A stretch of 64,000 nucleotides of DNA, from assembly GCF_030867145.1 (NCBI RefSeq), contig NC_134428.1, forward strand, positions 24,779,537 through 24,843,536. Direction: 5' to 3'. Shown here piece after piece: positions 48,246-59,000 of the stretch (the stretch's first letter is position 1; every line of letters begins with the position of its first letter). The DNA is from Opisthocomus hoazin (lineage: Eukaryota; Chordata; Aves; Opisthocomiformes; Opisthocomidae). A program made the position numbers and the translations under genes. Under the pieces are notes generated by a model. The model did no database searches. It was not told where the DNA came from and was given only the letters and a program-made list of their open reading frames with translations.

Positions 48246-48568
48246 TCACAGAGTCCCAGAATCCCAGCATGGTAGGGGTTGGCAGGGACCTCTGGGGATC
48301 CCCCAGCCCAACCCCCTGCCCAAGCAGGGTCACCCAGAGCAGGCTGCACAGGACCTTGTCCAGGCGGGGCTGGAATATCTCCAGAGAAGGAGACTCCACA
48401 GCCTCCCTGGGCAGCCTGGGCCAGGGCTCCGTCACCCTCAGAGGGAAGAAGTTCTTCCTCGGGTTCAGCTGGAGCTTCCTCTGCTTCAGTTTGTGCCCGT
48501 TGCCCCTTGTCCTGTCGCTGGGCACCACTGGAAAGAGTCTGGCCCCATCCTCCTCACACCCACTTCAC
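48246..48568 (-). mobile_element. CR1 LINE, derived subfamily
   Basis: About 323 bp from the tail (CACAGAGTCCCAGAATCCC) to [24 protein letters not shown] type. Confidence 0.92.
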
Positions 48569-49002
48569 GGAGGCTCCTGCAAAAATGCTTTTCCCAGTCC
48601 CTGCTGAACAAGCACCGCGTCCCGCTCAAAGCTTCAGCTTCAAACTAACCACGAGTCGTTCTGAAACGCTTCCAAAACTGTCTCGTTTCTACCTAAGGAA
48701 ACATAAATCAGTCCTCGCTCGTGAACTGGAGCCAGGTCCGAGGTCTGCAGCGAAGCCGTGGGGATCCATCAGCACCGTTTCCAGTGACAGTTTTAAATTC
48801 TCTTGGCCGGATCCACAAAGGTGTTTGGGAACCCAACGCTCGCCGACATCACCGGTGACCGCACACCTCAATCCCCCTGTGAACGGGATCCCCTGCTCCT
48901 CTGGAGGAGGAGGAGAATGGAGCCGGTGCCTTGCTCTGCCCCGGCCCCCCTGCCCCTCCATCCCCTCCTGCCGACGCCGCAGCTTGCCGGGAGCATCCCC
49001 TC
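48569..49002. other. spacer, nothing recognised
   Basis: Unique sequence separating a 3'-complete CR1 from an internal CR1 fragment. Confidence 0.45.
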
Positions 49003-49190
49003 CCACTGGGCACCACTGGAAAGAGTCTGGCCCCGTCCTCCTGACCCCCACCCTGCAGATATTTAGAGGCATTTCTAAGGTCCCCTCGCAGCCTTCTCTT
49101 CTCCAGGCTGAACAAGCCCAGCTCTCTCAGCCTCTCCTCGTAGCAGAGATGCTCCAGTCCCCTCATCATCCTCGTAGCCCTCCGTGGGAC
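49003..49190 (-). mobile_element. internal CR1 fragment lacking the 3' end
   Basis: About 188 bp from CACTGGGCACCACTGG to CATCCTCGTAGCCCTCCG. The octamer tail and the last 240 bp or so of CR1 are missing, which is unusual for a primary insertion. It overlaps by about 40 bp the segment at which the 48246 copy ends. Confidence 0.9.
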
Positions 49191-49515
49191 CCCCCAGTCC
49201 CCAGCCGCGGCCGGGCAGCGGGCAGGATCCAGCTGTTCCCATCTCCCCAGCGCCGCTGTAATGCCCCTGACAGTCGGAGCGGGCAATTGCTGGGCTGCTG
49301 CCCGCCCAGCCCTGGCAGGACGCACGGCCGCCCGCTGCCCAACGGCCCCGAGCCGGCAGCAGCACCACCGAGCAGCAGGTTACCCCCGGGTTAACCCACC
49401 CGACGGCGGCGGTCACCCCCGACCCCTCCACAGCTGCCCGCAGGGATGGAGCTGGCGTTGCCCAGCCTTCCTCCTTGCCACCTTTCCTGGCCGAGCAGGG
49501 TGAAGGAGCCATAAA
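49191..49515. other. spacer, nothing recognised
   Basis: GC-rich unique DNA. Confidence 0.4.
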
Positions 49516-49818
49516 TAGAATCATAGAATCACAGAAAGTTTTGGGTTGGAAGGGACCCCCAGAGGTCATCTAGTCCAAACCCCCCGCAACGAGCAGGGAC
49601 ACCGCTAACGAGATCAGGGTGCTCAGAGCCCTGTCCAACCTGGTCTTGAATGTTTCCAGGGATGGGGCCTCCACCACCTCTCTGGGCAACCCGTTCCAGT
49701 GTTTCACCATCCTCGTTGTAAAGAATTTCTTCCTTATATCCAGCCTAAACCTACCCTGTTTTAGTTTAAAACCGTTACCCCTCGTCCTGTCACTGCTGTC
49801 TCTACTAAAAAGATTGTC
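49516..49818 (-). mobile_element. CR1 LINE, classic CATCTAGTCCAA class
   Basis: Tail AATAGAATCATAGAATCACA, then TTTTGGGTTGGAAGGGACCC and GAATTTCTTCCTTATATCCA. A different subfamily from the GGGTCACCCAG copies. About 300 bp. Confidence 0.92.
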
Positions 49819-50370
49819 CCAAAATGCATCTGAACCCAGAGAGTTTTCACCCCACAGCTGCAGAGCAAAGCCCAGAGGGTCCCAACAGCCCCCGGGCGAG
49901 ACCGAACTATCCCCTCGTCTTCCCCTTCCCCGGAGCGGAGGTCGCGACCGCATCCATCAGCCCAAACTCCTGCAGCCCCCCGCTTTCTGCCTCGGCACCC
50001 CAGTTTGTAGCCTCCCTCCCTGCCTTTGGGGGTCGAAAGGGGAAATTTGGACTTCACCCGCCCTGCTCGCCCCCGCCAACCATGAGCAACGGCAACGCGC
50101 TTTGCGTGGTGCCTGTCTGGGGCCGAGCGCTGCCACGCTGCTCTCCTCGGGACGGAAAATGCGTCCAGTTTTCCACAGAAACAAGAAAGGCTCCCCATCT
50201 GCGTCAAATTTGTAACCCAGCCTGGGGGAAGATGGGAAACAAATTTAGCTGGGTTGTTGGGTTTTTTTTTTGCCATTAGAAAAAGCCCTGTTTCCTGGCA
50301 AAGAGCAGAGCTGAGCTTCGCCCCGGAGCGCGGCGCTGACGTGAGCCACCACTGCTCCCGCAGCCCGAGC
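49819..50370. other. spacer, nothing recognised
   Basis: GC-rich unique DNA leading into the 20-bp minisatellite. Confidence 0.4.
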
Positions 50371-51030
50371 CACTCCGTGCCATCCCGTCCCGCTCCGTGC
50401 CATCCCGTCCTGCTCTGTGCCATCCCATCCTGCTCCGTGCCACCCCATCCTGCTCTGTGCCATCCCGTCCCGCTCCGTGCCATCCCATCCCACTCCGTGC
50501 CATCCCGTCCCGCTCTGTGCAATCCCATCCCGCTCCGTGCCATCCCATCCCGCTCTGTGCCATCCCATCCCGCTCCGTGCCATCCCGTCCCGCTCCGTGC
50601 CATCCCATCCTGCTCTGTGCCATCCCATCCCACTCCGTGCCATCCCATCCCGCTCCGTGCCACCCCGTCCTGCTCTGTGCCATCCCGTCCCGCTCTGTGC
50701 AATCCCATCCCGCTCCGTGCCATCCCATCCCGCTCCGTGCCATCCCATCCCGCTCTGTGCCATCCCATCCCGCTCCGTGCCATCCCGTCCCGCTCCGTGC
50801 CATCCCATCCTGCTCTGTGCCATCCCATCCCACTCCGTGCCATCCCGTCCCGCTCTGTGCAATCCCATCCCGCTCCGTGCCATCCCGTCCCGCTCCGTGC
50901 CATCCCGTCCCGCTCCGTGCCATCCCATCCCGCTCCGTGCCATCCCATCCCGCTCCGTGCCACCCCATCCTGCTCTGTGCCATCCCATCCTGCTCCGTGC
51001 CACCCCATCCCGCTCCGTGCCATCCCGTCC
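50371..51030. repeat. 20-bp minisatellite, 33 copies, higher-order pattern
   Basis: Unit CATCCCATCCCGCTCCGTGC with mainly C/T and A/G transitions at fixed positions; 660 bp equals 33 x 20. A rare AATCCC variant recurs at 50521, 50701 and 50861 in the same local order of variants, showing duplicated blocks of 8-9 units. Open frames of 240-430 codons on both strands come from the repeat (three units equal 20 codons) and are not genes. Confidence 0.97.
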
Positions 51031-51112
51031 CATCCCACAGCAGAGGCAGGCAGGGACATCCCACAGCACCCGCCAGCAACGCCGGCAGGAGCCGGGCAAA
51101 GGGAATTTATTT

Positions 51113-51350
51113 ATAAATTATAAAAATATATATAAATATATATAAATATATAAAAATATATATAAATATATATAATTATAGAATATATATTATATATAAT
51201 ATATGAAATGTGTTATATATAATACACATTATATGCTATAATATATAAATAAATTATATATAAATATATATAAATTATATATAAATATATTATAATATAT
51301 TAAAATATATAAAAATATCTATATTAAAAAATTATAGAATATATAGAATT
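51113..51350. repeat. AT-only microsatellite tract
   Basis: About 240 bp of TATATAAATA/ATATATATAA type sequence, strongly self-complementary, beginning about 80 bp beyond the 20-bp minisatellite. Confidence 0.95.
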
Positions 51351-52339
51351 GGGAGAGGAGCCCCAAGATGGTTCTCCTGCCAAACAGTTCTTCTCCCCGC
51401 CGACCTGCTCGGCCCCCCCCATGCGTGCGGGGCTGCTGTCCCCGACCCGCAGCCCACCCCAGGGCAGCCGCTCGCTGTTTCCTCCGCGGGTAACGGCGAC
51501 GGCGCAGAAATCCAGCCAAGCCCGGAGGCCAGCGAGGCTTCGGGATGGCGGGGATGCTGGTGGGCGCCCCGCGGGGCAGCAGCCCGTGCCCCCCTCCCCG
51601 TGCCCTGCGGTTCCCAGGCGCAGAAAATCCCCCCGCGATGGGGTTGGGGGGGACGGGGGTGGATTACGCACTTTGCTGCAAAAAAGAAAAAGCTGTTTCT
51701 CCAGCTCTGGAGAAAGGGGCCGCCAAGATGTCGGGAAGGCTCAGAGAATCCGGGGGTCTCTCCAGCCCCATCCCCAGGCTGAGCCAACGGCAGCTCCCAG
51801 CTCCCCAGCACCCGGTGGGTCCCAGGTGCCCGGGCGGAGATGGGGGGGCTCAGCCGCAGCCCGGCAGGTTCGGGTCTCGCCCCGGCGTCGGTGCTCCCCC
51901 CCCTTCCCTCCCTCCAGCAGGAACAACTGGGAATTCTCTAACAAAACATTTCTTCACTGGAAAAGCATCGGTTTGCGGCGACCAGAGCTGTTTGTGGGAA
52001 AGGGCTGGATTTTGATTATTTTTAGCCCGGCTTCCTAAGGAAATGTGGCTTAAGCAATCACACGGTCTGTCTGCCTGTCCGCCCAGCTGTCTGCCCGTCT
52101 TCCCCCCGCCACGCCGGAGCCCACCGCCCGACTCCGGACGGATTGGACGGAGGACAAGGATCAGAAATGGGAAGTTTGCACATTGCCACGGAAAGCTGCA
52201 GCCAAGTGGCGGCCAGGACCCCGACCGCTGCCCTCGGCTCAGGGCAACGCAGCTCCAGCACAGCCCCAAACCCAGCAGCCCCATCGCCAGCACCTTCACT
52301 GGGCTTCAGGCTCCCCAGGTCCTGCTCAGCGCCAGTGCC
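51351..52339. other. spacer, nothing recognised
   Basis: CpG-rich unique DNA. ORFs on both strands (229 and 159 codons) have no recognisable family. Confidence 0.4.
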
Positions 52340-52882
52340 ACCCTCTGCTCTGCCCTGGTGAGGCCCCATCTGCAGTGCTGTGTCCAGTGCTGGGCTCCCC
52401 AGTTCAAGAAAGATGAGGAGCTACTGGAGTGAGTCCAGCGGAGGGATACGAGGATGAGGAGGGGACGGGAGCATCTCTCCTCCAAGGAGACGCTGAGGGA
52501 GCTGGGCTTGTTCAGCCTGGAGAAGAGAAGGCTGAGAGGGGACCTTAGAAATGCCTCTAAATATCTGCAGGGTGGGGGTCAGGAGGACGGGGCCAGACTC
52601 TGTCCAGTGGTGCCCAGCGACAGGACAAGGGGCAACGGGCACAAACTGAAGCAGAGGAAGCTCCAGCTGAACATGAGGAAGAACTTCTTCCCTCTGAGGG
52701 TGCTGGAGCCCTGGCCCAGGCTGCCCAGGGAGGCTGTGGAGTCTCCTTCTCTGGAGATATTCCAGCCCCACCTGGACGTGGTGCTGTGCAGCCTGCTCTG
52801 GGTGACCCTGCTTGGGCAGGGGGTTGGGCTGGGTGACCCACAGAGGGCCCTGCCAACCCTGACCATTCTGGGATTCTGTGGG
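52340..52882 (+). mobile_element. CR1 LINE, derived subfamily, plus orientation
   Basis: About 543 bp from CCCTCTGCTCTGCCCTGGTG to the tail ATTCTGGGATTCTGTGGG. Frame 52454-52903 is the ORF2 C-terminus with the EPWPRLPRE motif and QLNMRKNFF. Confidence 0.93.
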
Positions 52883-54489
52883 TATGTGGGTGGCCAGCCT
52901 TAGGGAGAAGAAGAAATGCCCTCCTCGCAACTGAAACTCCTTTGCAGAAATCAGAAACTCTCCCAGTCATCGTCTCATCAAGCAGCTCCCCAGGCAGAGC
53001 TGCTGGGAGCATCCCTGCCCACCGCGCCAGAGAAGTCCTTCCCGGAGCCAGGGGCCGGACTCTGCCGGGACTTGGGCACCAGTTAACACCCGCAGCCAGA
53101 CCAGGCATCCTAAGGGTCACAGCCCCAACCCCACGCCCCGGGGTAACGCCAGCCTCCGGGGACAGCCCGCAGCTGCCTTGTCCCCAAACTGCCTTATTCG
53201 TAAGGAAAAAAAACCAAGCAAGCATCCCACCCGCCCCAGCCCCGCGATGTTGGCGTGTCTTGGTGCCGCAGCCTCTCCTCCCGATCGGGAAAAGCCCCCC
53301 GGGCTCGCAGGGCAGCGCGGGAGGGACTCAACCAGCCCCCAGCCCCGCAGAGCCGGGCACAGGAGCCGCAGCGAAGAAAGGGCATCTCTGCAAAGCCCCA
53401 GGCTCGGGGCTTCAGCAAGGGGGAAGAGGAGTTCAAAGGCTCCGTTATTTGCCCCCAAGTTATTACGGGTCATCGTATACACCCGAGACAGCCTGCAGCC
53501 CTCAGAAGCCAGCAGAGCTGAAGCACAGAGGCTGGCAGCAGCAGAAAGTTGCTCTTCGTTTTGCCCCCGGTCGCTGCGGAGTAGGGGGGTAAATCCTGCA
53601 CCGCCTTCTCCACCCATGCAGCAACGACAACTCGCACCTAATTTATCTTGTGCCTGTTTCCAGTCATCAGCTTTTAGGCGCTTCCAGGAAGCAACAGGCT
53701 CATTTCTGTGTTTGAGAATTGGGAAGTCAATGGCCAGCCAAGGTGGTGCTCCCCTGAGAGCTGTGCCAGCTGTGCCAGCTGTGCCACCACGCTGCCACCT
53801 CCACGGCTCGCAGCCAAGCCCCCCGGGCGCTGCCCAGCCCTCGGCAGCGGCAGAGCGAGGGGCACCCAGACCTCCAGCCCCTCTCTCCTGGCTCACAGCA
53901 AACAGAGCAATGACCCTCACCAGCGACCGTGGTCCAGACCAGGGCTGGGCACCAGCCCCGCCGGGAAGCCCCTGCCACCCCACCGGTGTCTGCCACCCCA
54001 CCGCGCCAGGTCCTGCCCCGTAGGGTGCTCCGGGCTCCGTCGAGCTGCCCCGGTAAAGCCAGACGGGACCCTGCCTTGCTTTTACAGGAGCAGCGGCCAC
54101 TCAAGAGCCCGAGACCACCGCGTCTCCGCCGAGACCACCGAGGCGGCGTGGGAGGAAATGCTCGTCTGCCCTCAAACCGCGTTTCGGTGTGGGAGCAGGA
54201 GCCCCGGGCTGTAAACGCCGTCGGCTCCCGGCCGCTGCCCCTCATCCCCAGGGATCGACTCAGGGCGAGCAGCACGGGCAGCCCCGCCGCGTCTGGTGTG
54301 GGCTCTCTCGCGTCTCATAACGTGGGTGAGCTCACGCTGAGGCCGCCCGTGTGGATTCTCCAGTGTGCAATAAGGCGGCTGAGCTCCAGGGCAGCCCCTC
54401 GTGGGTGGGCATCTCCTCGGGACAGGGCTGGAGGGGCACGGGCACTGGTGGGCTGCCTCATGCACGTGTCCCCCTGCCCTCAGCCCTTT
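52883..54489. other. unique GC-rich DNA, no gene recognised
   Basis: Contains a short GCCAGCTGTG repeat near 53760-53785 and long chance frames on both strands (281 codons plus, 327 codons minus). HS3ST exon 1 motifs were sought and not found. Confidence 0.4.
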
Positions 54490-54680
54490 CACAGAATCAC
54501 AGAATAGTAGGGGTTGGAAGGGACCTCTGTGGGTCACCCAGTCCAACCCTCCTGCTGAAGCAGGGTCACCTACAGCAGGCTGCACAGGACCTTGTCCAGG
54601 CAGGTCTTGAATATCTCCAGAGAAGGAGACTCCACAGCCTCCCTGGGCAGCCTGTTCCAGTGCTCCGTCACCCTCACAGC
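54490..54680 (-). mobile_element. CR1 3' fragment, ancestral-type GGGTCACCCAG class
   Basis: About 190 bp; tail CACAGAATCACAGAATAG to TGTTCCAGTGCTCCGTCACC. It has the ancestral HWN-coding form (CTGTTCCAGTGC), as in the 26771 copy, rather than CTGGGCCAGGGC. Confidence 0.91.
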
Positions 54681-55936
54681 CTGGAGGTTTTGCCCCTAAA
54701 TTTATCGGCAGCGAAATGTTTCCGGAGGCACCGGAGGCTCTCCTTCAGCTCTGCTTTTCCACCCAACTGTGTAAGGAGGAAACGCAGAGCACACGGCCAA
54801 TTAACCACAGGCCGTCAACGGCAAATTAACCCCGGGCTGGCAGCAGCGTTCGGGGGGACGCCGGGGGCTCTGGGACCCTCCGAGCTGCAGCCGGGGCAGT
54901 GTGACCCTGATGGGAAGGGGCTTTTCAGGCGGGGTGGGTCGGTGCGGGCACAGCGGGCACGAGCAGAGCTCTCCTCCCGGTGACAGCAGCTCAGCAGGCT
55001 GGGCTCAGCCCTGGGCTGGGACACCCAGACGGCTGCAACGGGAAAAATTAAAGCAAAATAAAGTGGGGGGTGGAGGGAGTGAGGTGCTGGCAGTGGTGGG
55101 GGGGTGGCACCAGCTGTCCGGGATGCTGACAGCGATGCTGCGTTCGCCCACGCTGAACCCACCTGTGCCACGCCTCGACACCCCGGCTCCAGCTTCGTTA
55201 GCAGATAAAATAAATCAATTATTAATCTGCCAGCAGAGGCAGGGCACGCGCCTGGCTCGAGTTCCTGTTTCCACAATCACTAAGGTCGAAACAACGCAGG
55301 AAAAAGCGCGCGTAACCGAACGCCCTGGGAGCCGGGCAGAGCCGCTGCCCGCCGACAGCAGCCACGCGCCAGGACAAGCCCGCGGCGAGGGGACTCGAGC
55401 GGCTCGGCCCGAGCCAGTGGCCGGAGGGGGTCAGCGCAAGGAGCGGGTTTCAGCGTGGGTCGCACAGCAGAGACAAAATAAAAATATCATAAAAAAAGAG
55501 CGATACGCTGGGACAGGATGGCGCACGCATCACCCCGTGCCAAGAGAGGATAAAGCTCCCGTTTTCTCCGTGGCATCCGGCTGGATCGCAACTTTCCCCA
55601 GTCAAACACCTCAACGGCGAGCGGCGCACGCGGCGAACGCTCCCCGGCCGTCGCGACAGCGCGCCCGAATTCCTGGGGGGTTGTGCCTGGTGGGCACGCA
55701 GCGCCCGGCCCCGGATGGGACCTCCTGCCCGCAGCGGCACCGCCCGTGGGTTTCCCATCCCAATCCCGGGGACTGGTCCAGGAAAGCCTTGGGATCAGAG
55801 GGGCCGGCGCAGAGAGGGGCACGGGGAGGGCAGGACGCGGCGTTAATGCGTTAATTCTCCTGGGTTGGTGGGAATGAATGGAGCCCGGCAGGCACCGGAC
55901 GTCCCTCTGCCCACTTCTGATTGAATCGGCCCCTGG
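54681..55936. other. spacer, nothing recognised
   Basis: GC-rich with an AT patch at 55195-55235 (AATAAATCAATTATTAATCT). No exon is recognised. Confidence 0.4.
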
Positions 55937-56082
55937 GATGGATGGATGGATGGATGGATGGATGGATGGATGGGTGGGTGGATGGATGGGTGGGTGGATG
56001 GGTGGGTGGATGGGTGGATGGGTGGATGGGTGGGTGGATGGGTGGGTGGATGGGTGGGTGGATGGATGGATGGATGGGTGGA
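55937..56082. repeat. GATG/GGTG tetranucleotide microsatellite
   Basis: About 145 bp of GGATGGATGGATGG changing to GGGTGGGTGGATGG mixtures. Frames through it (WMDGWMDGW-type) are repeat artefacts. Confidence 0.97.
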
Positions 56083-59000
56083 CAGCAAGGTCACCCAGAA
56101 AGCGCTGGTTGTGTCCACTTCAGAGCCGCAGGGATGGTGTGTCCTGGGATTCAGCATCCCTCCGCGCCCCGGCGAAGGATGCTGTGCCCGCTCTGAGCGC
56201 TTCTCCCCGGGGTATCTGCCCATGTGCCCCCCACCAGCGTGGGCTTTCTGCTGACAGAGGGGAGCCAGGGACCCTGGGGCAAGCGACACCGCACCAGGGA
56301 CCCCCAGAGCCCCCAGGCACGGGGTGTCCCCCCACCGGGTATGCCGAGGATGCCCCACAGGGCGAATCCTGCCCATGGATGACACATAACGTTGGGGAAA
56401 AAAAATAGTTCTGAAAATTCATCTTACAGCAAATTGATTTTTCTCCCTGCACGTCAGTAGCTTTAAAGTAAAAAAATAAGACAAAAAAAAAAACCACAAA
56501 ACAAAAACCTCTTTCAGCATTTCAGAATAGTTTTTCCTAGTTATTGTGAAAATTTAGATCAGAAAACGTGTTGGGTAAAATATTCAATTCCCCGCAGCCT
56601 GGAGAGCCTCATCAAAAACCCATTTGAAGTATTACTCTCAAATCCCTCATGGCAATGGGATATTTTAAGGTCAGTTAAACTTCTTATTCACTCAAGATTT
56701 TCTTTCAGGTCCCTGCGTATTTCAAACAGACTTTTCCCCATCTCTAGCCCAACTGGGTTACAACAAGCCCCTTGCCTTTTTTTTTTTTCTGAAAAGAAAA
56801 AAAAAAAGTTGTCAAAAGAAAAGCTACTAATCAGAAACAGCTTCTGAAGGCTTCAGACCCGCTACAGTTTGTACTTGATACCAAAAAACATCGACGCTAT
56901 CTCCAGATCCCCAAATCCCTTGACTTTTAAAATGCTGAATGGAGCTGTGCTTGGAAGAGAAGAATTAACTCGAATTTGGTTTTCTTATTTGCAATTCATC
57001 TTCCTCGAACCAAACCATATGCACAGATACTTTTTTTTCCCCCTTCCATCGTGCAAGGAAAGCAAGCGACTTCAAAAACTGCAACCTGCATTATTTTGGA
57101 TTCTTTAGGATTTCCAACTCAATGTAATTGCAATTTCTGCTCCTACCACCCCTTTTCCCTCCAAGGACACCAGGCCCTTTGCCTTTTTTTTTTTTTTTCC
57201 AATAAATAAAGAACACCCAAAGCACACTTTTATTTGGTTTCTCCCCCGAGTGTCCCCACCTTGGGAGGAGCAGGACAGCTCTCCCTGCAGCACACAGCAC
57301 CCAGGCGGGGTGAGCTCTCAGCCCCACGGTACCTGCACAGGGGCCAGCGGGATCCGTCCCCAAAGAGCCCACACAACAACCCGGAATGCCGTCTGTCTGG
57401 TGCAAAACGACCAATATTTTAGAGAAGATAAAATCATCTCTATTTTTACAGCCATCCCCAGAGACACCCGACAGACGATGACGAGGTTCTGCAGCAGCAG
57501 ACAGACCAGCCTTCCCCTAAAACCCAAACGTCCGTCTTCTGCTCGAAACCACCCCAGTTCTGAAACTCCAACGCTGACCAAACCCAAGATATCACTTGGA
57601 AGGATCATTGCTTGCTTTATGTTTAAAAAAAAATTGCAAACTCCTTCTTCAAAGAAAATTGGACTTTTTGACCACAAGAAACCAAAGGTTGACTGCCCTG
57701 CTGACCTGCAAAGGACTGGTATCCGTGTCTCCCCAAAGAGAGCAGCTCTTCTGGAGAGGAGATGAACCACCAACACAGAGCAGCTCCTCTCATCACCAGG
57801 GACCCTCAGAAAGGTGCCCGTTTGGGTCATTTCAAAGCCAGCCGCACGCCTGCACAGTCCCCATCTCCCATGTCTGGGAAGCTGGCCAGCGGGGACAGCA
57901 GAGCCCGACTCCTCAACGCTGCAAAGCTCTCCTCTCCTGTCCCGGCCAGCAATATCGCATGGTCAGCATTTTCCATCTTCTTTTGGCGCTTCCAGATCTT
58001 CTTGGAAATCAGCTGCCAACCTCGCAGGAGGCTGAAGACCGGGATGGACCAGAGGATGGAGGTTCCTGTCCCCTGTCCTGACACCACCACCCTGACCATG
58101 CCCCGAGCCGGCAGCAACACCACCCCGTCCACCGCCCGCACCGAGTCATCCCACCACGCTCACCACCTCCCCAGCATCCCCACGACAAAGGCAAGACACG
58201 TGGCCACAGAGACGTAGTATGGGGACGATCGGGGCACCTGAAGAAAGCGTGGGCTGGGAGGGTCCCCCCGGGGTCCTTCCTGGCTTCCAGGGAGGACAAC
58301 GCAGCAGTGGGCGATCACCAGAAAACGATCCTGAGGACCCAACCCTAGGAGCATTTCGAGCACCTTTGCCTTCATCCCCAAAGCCCTCCGAGTGCATCCT
58401 CCCTCCTCCCATGTCACGCGTGGTGCGGCCACTGCCCGGAGCAGAGTGGCACCTCGTAGGACCCAGTTTCCAAATTCTCTCCCGGGAAGGACAATTGGTG
58501 GAACGAAACGGTCTGAGCTCAGCCTCGAGTGACATGGTTTGACAGGAGCCAGAGGGGAGCCGGGGCAAATCGGACCTCGCTCTGCCCGAGTTCAGTGGCT
58601 GGAAGAGCGTGGGCTTGTCCCACGCATCTACTCGTGCTCTGCTCCAGGGAGCTGACAGTGCTTTCGCTGGCGTTTGGCACAGATACTCCTGCTTGCAAAC
58701 TGGCCCAGCTCAGCGTGAGTTAGACCGAGCGACCAGCCCCCCCCTTGACCTGCCCCAGTCTCTGCTGGGTTGTTCAGACCCTGGAACGTACACGGGACCG
58801 GGACAGGCGCAGCGGCACTTCCAGAGCCCCACCTCCCTGGGATGGAGGGCTCATCCTTACCAACCATTGCCTGCTCCCTGCAAGATGTTCAGCATTGACA
58901 CCCCAGACAACAATTTCACAAATTTATGAAGGTCAAACACTACGAAGAGCTCTACCCGAAGCCAAGAGTAACGCAGCCAACACAGGAGGCAAATTGAGCA

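Noticed and set aside
49761-51123. ORFs of 239-432 codons on both strands over 50.3-51.1 kb
   Set aside because: They are translations of the 20-bp tandem repeat, open in several frames at once.
53117-54100. 327-codon minus-strand ORF, considered as HS3ST6 exon 1
   Set aside because: It lacks KKGGTRA- or EPHFFD-like motifs and any sulfotransferase similarity; it looks like a GC-rich chance frame.
55843-56408. WMDGWMDGW-like ORFs
   Set aside because: Translations of the GATG/GGTG microsatellite.
57827-58141. 104-codon minus-strand ORF with a hydrophobic stretch near ILWSIPVFSLL
   Set aside because: Frames break on both sides, no splice structure is convincing and no family match is recognised.
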